DNA from: an uncultured Coriobacteriales bacterium
GTDB taxonomy: Bacteria; Actinomycetota; Coriobacteriia; Coriobacteriales; UMGS124
Direction of reading: 5' to 3'
DNA length: 55,099 bases
Assembly: GCA_934636245.1 (NCBI GenBank)
Contig: CAKUAI010000023.1
Span: forward strand, 1 to 55,099
Part shown: piece after piece, positions 1 to 7,704 of the stretch
How positions within the stretch are numbered: position 1 is the first letter of the stretch
How the letters are laid out: each line of letters starts with the position of its first letter
The notes under the pieces: generated by a model
Told to the model about the DNA's origin: nothing
Databases searched by the model: none
The model's input: the letters and a program-made list of their open reading frames with translations, nothing else
Program-made: the position numbers and the translations under genes

Positions 1-60
1 AAACCCGAAAAAGTTTCGAGCACAAACCCGAAAGTTTCATCTGCACATTTCCGAAAAGCA
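1..60. repeat. Short tandem repeats with AAACCCGAAA core
   Basis: Seen: AAACCCGAAAAAGTTTC at 1-17 and AAACCCGAAAGTTTC at 24-38, followed by a degenerate third copy TTTCCGAAAA at 48-57, with a period of about 23 nt. Each of the first two holds a small dyad (GAAA..TTTC). They lie directly beyond the broken end of the IS30-type transposase and run off the window edge, so the full array size is unknown. Function unknown. Confidence 0.5.
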
Positions 61-67
61 TGCTTGA

Positions 68-718
68 CTAAACACACTCGAACGCGCCGTGCGACCTGCG
101 CTGCGAGTGCGGGGTCGGCTTCCTCGGGGCCGACCGCGACCTCTTGCGGTAGCCCACCTTGCGGCGCAGCTCCAGGTTGGTCATCCCGCCGTAGCCCGCG
201 TCCACCCAGCGGTAGACCGTGGACTGCGAGACCCCCAGCTCGCCCCCGTAGCATGCGCTTACCTGGGCCGGCGACATCCCGCGCGATATGGCCCCCCTGA
301 TGACGGCGAGCTTGCGGCCCATCGACGCCTCGTCCTCGTCGAGGCCCCGGCGCGCCTCGGAGAGCTCGCGGTCGGCGGCCTCCTGGGCGGCCCTGGCGCC
401 GTAGAACACCTTCGGCTTGCGGCTGCACCCGTATCCCCCGCGCTTCGCGCACCCGTTGCAGCAGCGGGGCCACCCCGCGAGCCTGGGGCACGACTCGCCC
501 AGGTCCTCGGGGGCGGGCTGCCCCGCCATCGGCTTTGGAGACGTCACGAACCGGTGCCTCGCCACCTCGTCGGACACCGTCGAGGGCGACCTCCCGAGCT
601 CCCGGGCTATCGCCCTGCACGACTCGCCCCTGTCCAGCATCCGCTCTATCGAGTTGCGCTCGGCCCTCGTGAGCCTCGCGTAGGACCTTCCCGGGCCCTT
701 CTCCCTCTTCCTCGCCAT
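68..718 (-). pseudogene. IS30-family transposase, N-terminal fragment
   Basis: A 216-residue reading frame. Residues 1-60 carry the IS30-type helix-turn-helix (LTRAERNSIERMLDRGES, ARELGRSPSTVSDEV), followed by a Cys-containing region (CPRLAGWPRCCNGCAKR) and a second HTH-like segment (SQSTVYRWVDAGYGGM). IS30-family transposases then continue with a DDE integrase domain. Here the frame stops at RRSHGAFECV just where that domain should begin, and the remaining 67 bases are unrelated repeats. It is therefore a 5' remnant without catalytic residues, unless the rest lies displaced outside the window. The AT-richer stretch around 797-836 (GTTGAGTTAAAGAACTG...) upstream of the start could be the element's terminal inverted repeat; this is a guess because the other end is absent. 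Confidence 0.75.
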
Positions 719-884
719 GCGTCCCTCCGAATCCTTCCGGGGCCGGCCGTTCCGGCCCGCAGGGGTTCGGGTTCCCAGACTCAGGGGGACGCGTGCGGTT
801 GAGTTAAAGAACTGTTCGGGTGAAGTTGCAAATCAAGGGCGGTTCCTGGCGTAGGCACGGCCGCATGTTAATCTCCAAATCCTC
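719..884. other. Non-coding stretch between the IS fragment and the DUF3800 promoter
   Basis: No reading frame with a plausible start is visible. The first 80 nt are GC-rich and the part from about 797 is AT-richer, probably the outer end of the IS30-type element. Confidence 0.4.
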
Positions 885-913
885 TTGCGCCCGAAAGCGC
901 CTCATGGTATAAA
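885..913 (+). promoter_or_regulatory. Sigma-70-type promoter for the DUF3800 gene
   Basis: TTGCGC at 885-890 and TATAAA at 908-913 are separated by 17 nt. The predicted start site, about 919, is exactly where the folded leader begins. Confidence 0.6.
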
Positions 914-918
914 CTGAA

Positions 919-969
919 TTGGTGGCACGGCAAGTGCTACTTCCAAGCTGCCGGAGGTGTCCTCCGGCA
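919..969 (+). ncRNA. Candidate structured RNA leader of the DUF3800 gene
   Basis: Seen: an outer stem UUGG (919-922)/CCAA (943-946) encloses UGGCAC (923-928)/GUGCUA (934-939) with loop GGCAA. After three bases follows a perfect 8-bp hairpin GCCGGAGG (950-957)/CCUCCGGC (962-969) with loop UGUU, trailed by AUUUUG. The ribosome binding site (AAGGGGG, 982-988) comes 12 nt later. As I recall, several conserved RNA motifs have been catalogued next to DUF3800 genes; whether this matches one needs a covariance-model search. The last hairpin plus short U-run could act as a weak terminator or attenuator. Confidence 0.5.
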
Positions 970-991
970 TTTTGCGTTATAAGGGGGCGTT

Positions 992-1666
992 TTGCGCGAG
1001 CTCAGCATCTTCGTGGACGAGTCGGGAAGCCAGAGCGGGCACTCCAAGTACTGCCTCGTCACGCTGCTGATGCACGACCAGGGCGAGCCCGTCGGCCCAT
1101 TGATTGCGAGGTACGAGGATGACCTGCGTGCAAAGGGCCTGCCCGACCTCCCGTTCCACGCCTCCCCACTGATGAACGGCCACGACGACTACGAGAGCCT
1201 GGACCTTGGCTGCCGCAAGCGGTTGCTGGCCGCATTCGAGGGCTTCGTGCGCGGTGTGCCGTGCAGCTACAAGGCCTTCTCGTACAGGCGCAGCGAGGTT
1301 GACGCGCCGGAGCTGTTCATCGCCCGCTTCAAGCGCGACCTCGTTGTCTTCCTGACCGACAGCCTCGAATACTTCCAAAGCTTCGACAAGGTGAAGATCT
1401 ACTACGACAACGGCCAGCAGATGGTCACATCGGCCCTGCATGGCGCCATCGACTACGTGCTCTCGAAGGACGCGGTGCTCTACCGCATGGCGAGCGCGCA
1501 GGACTACCGCCTGTTCCAGGCGGTGGACTACCTGTGCACATTGGAGCTGACCGATCTGAAGTTCCGCGACAAGTGCCTGACGGTGACCGACGTGAAGGTG
1601 TTCGGCGAGGACTACCAGAAGTTCAAGCAGAGCCACCTGAAGAGGATTAGGCGGAAGTCCTTCTAG
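992..1666 (+). CDS. DUF3800 domain protein
   Basis: A 224-residue protein that opens with the family hallmark IFVDESGSQSG (Asp8, Glu9), followed by KYCLVTLLMHD. It has an RNase H-like acidic pattern with KIYYDNGQQ (near residue 135) and AQDYRLFQAVDYLC (near 170) supplying the later acidic positions. DUF3800 proteins are usually hypothetical and often sit in mobile or defence-rich DNA; a nuclease role is suggested by fold but unproven. The start is TTG at 992, chosen because AAGGGGG lies 4 nt upstream and the frame has no better initiator before the family motif. Its own promoter, folded leader and a terminator make it a stand-alone unit between decayed fragments, consistent with recent acquisition. 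Confidence 0.85.
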   Translation: MRELSIFVDESGSQSGHSKYCLVTLLMHDQGEPVGPLIARYEDDLRAKGLPDLPFHASPLMNGHDDYESLDLGCRKRLLAAFEGFVRGVPCSYKAFSYRRSEVDAPELFIARFKRDLVVFLTDSLEYFQSFDKVKIYYDNGQQMVTSALHGAIDYVLSKDAVLYRMASAQDYRLFQAVDYLCTLELTDLKFRDKCLTVTDVKVFGEDYQKFKQSHLKRIRRKSF

Positions 1667-1692
1667 CTGCCGTTATTTATTGAGTGTGTGAC

Positions 1693-1739
1693 ATGCCCGT
1701 ACTCTGGACCGCAAGGTTTCAAGGTGCGGGCTTTTCTTT
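1693..1739 (+). terminator. Rho-independent terminator after the DUF3800 gene
   Basis: GCCCGTAC pairs with GTGCGGGC (one G-U) around an inner GGACC-GCAA-GGTTT hairpin, followed by TTTTCTTTT. Confidence 0.75.
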
Positions 1740-2031
1740 TGGCCCGCCTGAGTTTTGGAAGGCAGGTCTATTCGCATGGACGGTGAGATGGATGGTTCGC
1801 AAGCGCAGGGCGAAGAGCAGCAAGGCGACGTCACGCAAGGCGGGGGCGCGCAAGCAATCCCGCCTATTTCTTAATCCCTTGCGCTGCCGCAGGGTCTTCT
1901 GCTCGGGCATCTACTCGGTCGATTACTCGGTCGATTACTCGGTAAAATAAGGCAATAAAATTCGATATACAGCCGCCTTACCAGCTAAAACGTCATTTAT
2001 AACTCGAACATCTACTCGGTAACTTGCTCGG
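1740..2031. other. Degenerate intergenic region with ACTCGGT tandem repeats
   Basis: The 12-mer ACTCGGTCGATT is repeated at 1913-1944 (two full copies and a partial), and ACTCGGT recurs at 2013-2019 with a relative at about 2027. A 32-codon frame from 1776 (MDGEMDGSQAQGEEQQGD...) lacks an obvious ribosome binding site and looks like a remnant. No intact gene is visible. Confidence 0.4.
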
Positions 2032-2274
2032 TCAGGATTGCTTGTTTCCCGTGATTCGATAGAACTGATGAGGATCTCTGCTGTTTTTACCTTCCCACTC
2101 AAGCAGGCCGTTTACAGCGAGGCCTCTCAGCACGCTGCGCGCCGTCTTGTCGGCGAGATTTGCCGCCGCCGCTAATTCGCCTGTGGTCACTTTGCCGTTC
2201 GTCACGGCGAGTTCGATGGCCGCACGCTCGCTTTCGCCTTGGGAGATCCGCCCAAATAAGAACTCGACCCCCGC
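2032..2274 (-). pseudogene. C-terminal stub of an ATP-binding (AlbA_2-type) transcriptional regulator
   Basis: Translated on the minus strand this gives about 80 residues ending at a TGA: a winged-helix-like segment with GESERAAIELAVTNGKVTT, then LAAAANLADKTARSVLRGL and LLEWEGKNSRDPHQFYRI. This matches the C-terminal winged helix that ends many AlbA_2/Schlafen-like ATP-binding regulators (NGxVTxxEL..L..S..TA.R.L..L...G.L). There is no start codon and an in-frame stop precedes it at 2275-2277, so the body of the gene has been lost. Assignment to AlbA_2 is inference from the pattern; a Fic-type C-terminus is an alternative. Confidence 0.6.
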
Positions 2275-2382
2275 TCAACTCACCCGTTGAACGTAACCCC
2301 TTAGCTGGCAGCTAATGAATCTGTCCGGTGCGCTGCCTACAATCCTCCTCATCAGCAATCAGATGCGACGAAAGGGGCCATC

Positions 2383-3153
2383 ATGGCACACGCGGAACAG
2401 GAAATGAACGGGCCGGACGCACGCGGCACAGGCAAGCCGGCCACCTCGGCCATGGCGATTGTGGGACTTGTACTCGGAATCGTGGCGCTTGCGACCTCCT
2501 GGATGCCCATCTTCAACAACGGCTCGTTCTTCCTTGCCCTGTTGGGAGCAATTTTTGCCATCGTGGGGCTCGCGTCTACCCTGAGGCGCACCCGTTCGGG
2601 CAAGGGACTTGCCATTGCAGGCCTCGTCATTTGCATCATCGCCTGCGCAGCCGTTCTCGCCGCCCAACAGGCCACCTCAAAAGCCATCAACGACGCCGTC
2701 GACAGTGCCAAGAACAGTCACGCCGTCACCTCGACGAGCGCTGCCCCCGCAGACTCGCCTGACGACACCGATACCGCGACGCAATCCCAGGACCTCGCCC
2801 TGGGTACCTCCATTACCCTGGGGAACGGCCTTTCCATCTCGGTGGACTCTGTTGATACGAGCCTTACGAAATACGACGGCTCCCCCATTACGGCCGTCAC
2901 CGTCACCTACACCAACGGAGGCTCTTCAGAGGCCAGCTTCAACGTCTATGATTGGAAGGCCCAGGACACCCAGGGCGCCCAGCGCTCGCATACGTATTAC
3001 AGCGGCGGCAACGTTGTCAGCCTGGGCTCGGGCACCCTGGCCCCCGGCGGCACGGTGACGGGCGCCATTTGCTTCGACGGCAGCATCACCAAGGCGCTGT
3101 ACTATGCGGCGATGTTCACAAACAGCGCCACAGCAAGCTGGAGCCTCTCGTAG
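2383..3153 (+). CDS. Membrane-anchored DUF4190/DUF4352-like protein
   Basis: 256 residues. The N-terminal part (about 20-95) has paired hydrophobic helices (TSAMAIVGLVLGIVALATSW, FFLALLGAIFAIVGLASTL, AIAGLVICIIACAAVLAA) in the arrangement of DUF4190. A Ser/Thr/Asp-rich linker (about 105-140) leads to an immunoglobulin-like domain (about 143-256) resembling DUF4352 (GLSISVDSVDTS, TVTYTNGGSSEASF, GTLAPGGTVTGAICFD). Such proteins sit in the membrane with the beta domain outside; no enzymatic activity is expected. A TACAAT -10 box at 2338-2343 precedes it, and AAAGGGG at 2373-2379 serves as the ribosome binding site. It lies 94 nt before the XRE regulator in the same direction. Confidence 0.75.
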   Translation: MAHAEQEMNGPDARGTGKPATSAMAIVGLVLGIVALATSWMPIFNNGSFFLALLGAIFAIVGLASTLRRTRSGKGLAIAGLVICIIACAAVLAAQQATSKAINDAVDSAKNSHAVTSTSAAPADSPDDTDTATQSQDLALGTSITLGNGLSISVDSVDTSLTKYDGSPITAVTVTYTNGGSSEASFNVYDWKAQDTQGAQRSHTYYSGGNVVSLGSGTLAPGGTVTGAICFDGSITKALYYAAMFTNSATASWSLS

Positions 3154-3247
3154 AGAAACATGTACGGCGCGGAACCTCCCCCGCTGCCCCACCCGCACGT
3201 TCACGCTATTCTGTACAGCAACGCCCTTTGCACCTTGGAGAGACACG

Positions 3248-3667
3248 ATGAGCGAGCCTTTGACCGAAAACGAACTCGACCGGCTGCTGCACGCCCCCAG
3301 TGTCGACGACTTTTTGGACCAACGGGAAACCACCGAGCGAAACCTTGCTGACTATCTCAGTGAGCTTCTCGCCGCCAAGCGCCTCGAGCGTGCCCAGGTG
3401 GTGCGTATGGCAAACCTCAACGAGACCTTCGGCTACCAGATTTTCAAAGGGACGCGCCACCCCTCCCGCGACAAGGTGCTGCAGATCGCCTTTGCCATGG
3501 CCCTCTCCCTGCGGGAGACAAACCGGGCGCTGCGAGCGGCCGGCGCCAACGAGCTCAACGCCAAGTGCCGACGCGACGCCATCATCATCTTCTGCCTCGA
3601 CCGTGGCTGCTCGCTGCAGAAGGTCAACGAGGAGCTCTACCGCTTTGGAGAAGAAACCGTTTGCTGA
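3248..3667 (+). CDS. XRE-like helix-turn-helix regulator
   Basis: 139 residues. A lambda-repressor-type HTH spans about 30-95: LADYLSELLAAKRLERAQVV, then NETFGYQIFKGTRHPSRDKV and LQIAFAMALSLRETNRALRA. The C-terminal 40 residues (NAKCRRDAIIIFCLDRGCSL) are helical and could be a dimer or ligand module. The ATG at 3248 is chosen because TTGGAG lies 9 nt upstream; longer in-frame extensions overlap the previous gene. A terminator follows at once and then the Ser/Thr kinase gene, so regulator and kinase probably form one functional unit. Target genes are unknown. Confidence 0.75.
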   Translation: MSEPLTENELDRLLHAPSVDDFLDQRETTERNLADYLSELLAAKRLERAQVVRMANLNETFGYQIFKGTRHPSRDKVLQIAFAMALSLRETNRALRAAGANELNAKCRRDAIIIFCLDRGCSLQKVNEELYRFGEETVC

Positions 3668-3706
3668 AAGGCGTGGCCGAGACTTCCAAGAAAGGCTTAT
3701 CATCGA

Positions 3707-3737
3707 GGCGGGCCCATCCGGGTCCGCCTTTTCTTTT
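3707..3737 (+). terminator. Terminator/attenuator in front of the kinase gene
   Basis: GGCGGGCCC (3707-3715) pairs with GGGTCCGCC (3720-3728, one G-U) around ATCC, followed by TTTTCTTTT (3729-3737). The kinase start codon lies only about 25 nt further on, which leaves no room for a separate promoter after the hairpin. Confidence 0.85.
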
Positions 3738-3761
3738 CAACCCGTACGCACTCGGAGCATG

Positions 3762-5096
3762 ATGGAACCCACGAGCTCAACTACCAGCATAGACCCCTTG
3801 GCGGAGATGCTCGAGCGCTTCGAGAACGATACGTGCTATCGCGTGGATGCCCTCATCAAGCAGACGCAGGTTGAGCGCACCGAGAGAGTCTATCGGCTGG
3901 GCACGGCCGATACGCAAGAGGCAGGCCCCTTCATCCGCAAGTACATCGCCCGTCAAAGCGGTCTGGGCGAGGTATACCAGCTGCTGTTTGAGAAACAGCA
4001 AGCAGGCAAACGCCTCACGCATGTCCCCCGCATCCTTGACTGCGGCCCCATAGCCGACAAGCTCGTCGTGGTCATGGAGACTGCGCCAGGCGAGACACTT
4101 GCCGCATGCGTGGAGGCGCTGCCCGGACAAAAGGAGCGACTCGACTTCACGCAACGGATGTTTCCCGAGCTCTGCAATGCAGTTGAGGAACCTCATACCG
4201 CTTTCGAGCGCCCCATCATTCACCGCGACATTACGCCCACCAATGTCATGGTCGACCTCGACGAGAGCGAAGATTGCACGCCCACGGTGATGCTTCTTGA
4301 CTTCGGCATCTCCCGCGTCTTCAAACCCCAAGCCGACCACGACACGGCATATTTGGGCACACGCCCCTATGCGCCGCCCGAGCAGTGCGGCTTCGGCCAG
4401 ACAAGCGTGCAGACCGACGTCTATGCCCTGGGGGCGGTGCTGTTCTATTGCCTGACAGGCAAGCCCATGTCAAACAACGACCGGCTGGTCGACTATGCCA
4501 GCCCGTCGATTCCCAGCGACCTCAGGCGCGTCATCGCCAAGGCCTGCGCACTGGACGCTAAAGGCCGCTATATGAGCGCAGGGGACTTGAAGATAGCCTT
4601 TGAGGCGTGCCCGTCGGTCAGAGCCGTGGCGAGGGCGCGTCTGCAAAAACCCGTTCCCGCGCGCCCTTCTGTCCCTGACACGCGTCAGGCGAATGGCTCC
4701 ACCGAACAATCGCCCCGCCCACGAAGCCCGCAAGGCGCTGTTCTTGCGTTGCTCGCCCATCTGCCCGATGCGATTCCCACCTGGATTTGCCGCGTCTGGA
4801 ACGTGTTCATTGCCCTGAACTGGGTGCTGTACGCGTATGCCTCCTGGTTCACGACCTCGCAGGCGCTGCCCGAAGGCACCCCGTTTTGGCTGAATCGCTG
4901 CTTTGCCACCTTCTATGTGCTGCTCTTCTCCAGCATCGCATATACGCTCTACGACAAGCGCCGCCTCTTTGCGAGGCTTGGCATCAAGCATGACAAATCC
5001 TTGGTATACCAGGTCATTCGTTGCGCGCTGATCATATTGGCAAGCCTGGTGACGCTCTTTGCCATCAACGTCGCCTATACCGCCTCCATCACGTAG
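3762..5096 (+). CDS. Membrane-anchored Ser/Thr protein kinase
   Basis: 444 residues. The kinase domain (about 15-275) shows the likely ATP-anchoring Lys in GPFIRKYIARQ, hinge VVMETAPGETL, catalytic loop IIHRDITPTNVMV (HRD Asp and the Asn), LLDFGISR (DFG), the activation-loop end GTRPYAPPEQ and TDVYALGAVLFYCLTG. The glycine-rich loop is not obvious, so nucleotide binding may be atypical. After a Pro/Arg linker (about 295-335) come three hydrophobic segments (NVFIALNWVLYAYASWF, CFATFYVLLFSSIAYTLY, ALIILASLVTLFAINVAY), placing the kinase on the cytoplasmic face. Two adjacent ATGs (3759, 3762) are possible; GGAG at 3754-3757 favours the second. It follows the XRE gene across a terminator and probably phosphorylates that or another local regulator (inference). 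Confidence 0.85.
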   Translation: MEPTSSTTSIDPLAEMLERFENDTCYRVDALIKQTQVERTERVYRLGTADTQEAGPFIRKYIARQSGLGEVYQLLFEKQQAGKRLTHVPRILDCGPIADKLVVVMETAPGETLAACVEALPGQKERLDFTQRMFPELCNAVEEPHTAFERPIIHRDITPTNVMVDLDESEDCTPTVMLLDFGISRVFKPQADHDTAYLGTRPYAPPEQCGFGQTSVQTDVYALGAVLFYCLTGKPMSNNDRLVDYASPSIPSDLRRVIAKACALDAKGRYMSAGDLKIAFEACPSVRAVARARLQKPVPARPSVPDTRQANGSTEQSPRPRSPQGAVLALLAHLPDAIPTWICRVWNVFIALNWVLYAYASWFTTSQALPEGTPFWLNRCFATFYVLLFSSIAYTLYDKRRLFARLGIKHDKSLVYQVIRCALIILASLVTLFAINVAYTASIT

Positions 5097-5183
5097 CACC
5101 AGCTTTACAGACCCCGGGCCTTGAGAATATGAGCGCGCCTACGAGAGCGACGAGCCAATCTTCAATTCTTTGCAAAATAATGC
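5097..5183. other. Short intergenic stretch before tRNA-Pro
   Basis: AT-rich towards the tRNA promoter. No other feature seen. Confidence 0.4.
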
Positions 5184-5212
5184 TTGCATTCTCTTAGCAA
5201 AAGGATTAGTAT
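5184..5212 (+). promoter_or_regulatory. Promoter of tRNA-Pro
   Basis: TTGCAT (5184-5189) and TAGTAT (5207-5212) have a 17-nt spacer, 15 nt before the mature tRNA. Confidence 0.5.
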
Positions 5213-5226
5213 TACTTCTTGCACTT

Positions 5227-5303
<77 letters not shown>

Positions 5304-5315
5304 TGCTTACATTGA

Positions 5316-5350
5316 GGCCAGGGACTGGAAACAGTTCCTGGCCTTTTTGT
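5316..5350 (+). terminator. Terminator of tRNA-Pro
   Basis: GGCCAGGGACTG (5316-5327) pairs with CAGTTCCTGGCC (5332-5343) around GAAA, followed by TTTTTGTT. Confidence 0.9.
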
Positions 5351-5421
5351 TGTGCTTACCACGAGTTCACACGCCGGCTCGCGCACACCCGACCTTCGCC
5401 GCCTGCCCAAGCCTTTGTTCG

Positions 5422-7695
5422 CTACTCGCCGTCCCTCGCCCCCAAACCAAGCGAACGCAAGGTTTCCGCAAGCACCTCCATATCGAGCGGCTTGGCGACG
5501 TGGGCGTTCATACCCGCGTCGAGCGCGTCCCGCACGTCTTCGGAAAAGGCATTGGCCGTCATCGCGACAATGGGGATCCCGGCAAGCCGACTTTTGCTCG
5601 CACGAATGGCGCGCGTGGCCTCATAACCGTTCATCACCGGCATCTGCACGTCCATCAGGATGGCGTCAAAGTCGCCGGGCTTTGCAGCCTCAAACGCATC
5701 CAGCAACAGACGGCCGTTCTCGCAGATTTTGCACTGGGCACCGGCAAGATTGAGAAGCGCCTGGAGAATCTCAGCATTGAGCTCGTTGTCCTCCGCGCAG
5801 AGAAAGCGCATGCCGGCCAGAACCGACCTCCCCTCCCCCGAAGCCATACCAGAGTTCCGCACGGGCTCGACAGAATCCGCGTTGCCAGCCACCTCAAAGG
5901 GAATCACGACCTCCACGGTCGAGCCCTTGCCCACTTCGCTTGCGATGGACATCGTGCCCCCCATCATGTCCACAAAGCTACGCGTGATGGCCATGCCCAG
6001 GCCAGTTCCCTGCACCTTGTTTGTCCTGGAGGTCTCTTGCCTGGTGAACGGATCGCAGATGACTTTTTGAAACTCGGGGGTCATCCCGATACCGTTGTCG
6101 GCAACGGTGAACGAAATGCGCTCGACGCCTATATCCTCGCTCTTGAGCGCCCGCACCGCAAAGCTCACGCGCCCGCCGCTGGGTGTGTACTTGACCGCAT
6201 TGGAGAGAATGTTCAACAGAATCTGCCTCAGACGCAGAGAGTCGCCTTTGACTGCGCATCCTTCGATGCCTGCGACACTCACGTCAAAATGTAACCCGCA
6301 GGCTTCGGCCTGGGGGCGGATGATGTCGACGACGGCTCCCACTACCTCGCTGACGTCCATCCTCGAAATGTGCAGGTTCATCTTGCCAGCCTCGATCTTG
6401 GACATGTCGAGGACGTCGTTGATCAGGCTGAGCAGATGGTTGCTCGACGCCTGAATCTTCATGACGTATTCGTCCACACGCGCAGGATCCGTCTCATTGG
6501 CGCGAATGAGCTCCGCGAACCCAACGATGGCGTTCATGGGTGTGCGTATGTCGTGAGACATGTTGGCGAGAAAGTCGCTCTTCGACCTGTTTGCCGACTC
6601 GGCGGCCTCAAAGGCGTCCCGTGCTGCTTCATTGGCGCGGCGAAGCATCTCATTGGCCTCTTCAAGACGCAAAGCATTCGCACGCTCAACCGCGATCTCA
6701 CGAGACCGCTGGAGCCGCATCATGACGGCAACCGCAGCGGTTGTGGCGACGACAGCAATGACAGCGAAGACAAGCATCGTATTTGTATTTAACTCAACGA
6801 GATGGACCGTGTTCGTCGCCACGCTCGACGACGGCACTAAAAACAGCACCGTCCATTCCGTGCCCTCGATTCGCCTGAGAGCATAGTAGTACTCAGTGCC
6901 TTCAAGCACTGCATTGGAATAGGCAGTCCCCGTCTCGTTGAGCGCCCGGAGCGCGTCGTCAAACGTGCTGCCATGCGAGTAATGCATCTGCTTGAGGACA
7001 GAGAACGCGTTGAATCCGTGGATGAGTTCGCCCGACCCGTCGAAGAATATTTTTGTACCGTCGGTACCCAGCAGATATACGCTGCTCGTGCCCTCATATG
7101 CTTTGCACTCGAAGTAGGGACTCAGCTGCTCGATAGGCAGGCGGGAGCCGTAATACAGGATGCGCGTTCCGTCGTCGAGCACGACCGGCTCAGCCAACAT
7201 GGAAAGAAGCACCATGCACGTCTTGGCCGACATGGTGTCGTTTGAGATGTAGCTAATGCGCTCAGGTTGGCCCACGAGGACGTCCATGTCACGCAGGGGG
7301 CCTCCTTGACCCTGCGCGCTGTAAAAACAGCCCTTGTCGTCAACGGCGATGATGCCCGCCTCGTTCTTTGCGGAGGCGTCGATAATCTCGTCTTGCTGCG
7401 CGATATAGGCACACAGCTCCGCAACCGTGTGGGGATGTTGGCTCAACAACCGGCCGCTTCGGACCTCCACGTCGGCCCAGCGGTCGTCGATGTTGTCCTC
7501 AAGACCCTGAAACAACTGAACGGTCACGCCCTTCATCTGATCGAGGCGCTCGTTGTACAGCAGTCGGTTCATATAGGCACTGTAGACAAGCAGGCAGGCG
7601 ACGAGCACGGCACAGGCGCAGGCGAAGACCACCACAACCAGCCCCCACCTTCTCGCCTGTTCATGCCCGCCGTCGTGCCCGACCGCATCCATCAC
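5422..7695 (-). CDS. Hybrid sensor histidine kinase with C-terminal receiver domain
   Basis: 757 residues. TM1 spans about 17-42 (WGLVVVVFACACAVLVACLL), an extracellular sensor region about 43-302, and TM2 about 303-326 (MLVFAVIAVVATTAAVAVMM). A coiled stretch (about 330-370) leads to HisKA with H-box FLANMSHDIRTPMNA (His about 381). The HATPase has N-box LLNILSNAVKYTPSGG, G1 VADNGIGM and G2 GTGLGMAITRS. A receiver domain occupies 628-757 with acidic pair AEDN, phospho-acceptor in ILMDVQMPV (Asp about 682), MTAN and AKPL. No HPt domain or DNA-binding response regulator is encoded nearby, so the phosphoryl group must leave through an unlinked HPt/regulator. It starts 9 nt after the substrate-binding lipoprotein gene and is surely co-transcribed with it, suggesting the lipoprotein supplies the ligand signal. 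Confidence 0.93.
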   Translation of the reverse strand: MMDAVGHDGGHEQARRWGLVVVVFACACAVLVACLLVYSAYMNRLLYNERLDQMKGVTVQLFQGLEDNIDDRWADVEVRSGRLLSQHPHTVAELCAYIAQQDEIIDASAKNEAGIIAVDDKGCFYSAQGQGGPLRDMDVLVGQPERISYISNDTMSAKTCMVLLSMLAEPVVLDDGTRILYYGSRLPIEQLSPYFECKAYEGTSSVYLLGTDGTKIFFDGSGELIHGFNAFSVLKQMHYSHGSTFDDALRALNETGTAYSNAVLEGTEYYYALRRIEGTEWTVLFLVPSSSVATNTVHLVELNTNTMLVFAVIAVVATTAAVAVMMRLQRSREIAVERANALRLEEANEMLRRANEAARDAFEAAESANRSKSDFLANMSHDIRTPMNAIVGFAELIRANETDPARVDEYVMKIQASSNHLLSLINDVLDMSKIEAGKMNLHISRMDVSEVVGAVVDIIRPQAEACGLHFDVSVAGIEGCAVKGDSLRLRQILLNILSNAVKYTPSGGRVSFAVRALKSEDIGVERISFTVADNGIGMTPEFQKVICDPFTRQETSRTNKVQGTGLGMAITRSFVDMMGGTMSIASEVGKGSTVEVVIPFEVAGNADSVEPVRNSGMASGEGRSVLAGMRFLCAEDNELNAEILQALLNLAGAQCKICENGRLLLDAFEAAKPGDFDAILMDVQMPVMNGYEATRAIRASKSRLAGIPIVAMTANAFSEDVRDALDAGMNAHVAKPLDMEVLAETLRSLGLGARDGE

Positions 7696-7704
7696 GCGAT
7701 TTCC

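Noticed and set aside
1684..1950. An 88-codon plus-strand frame over the DUF3800 terminator
   Set aside because: It covers an intrinsic terminator and tandem repeats, with no ribosome binding site or similarity.
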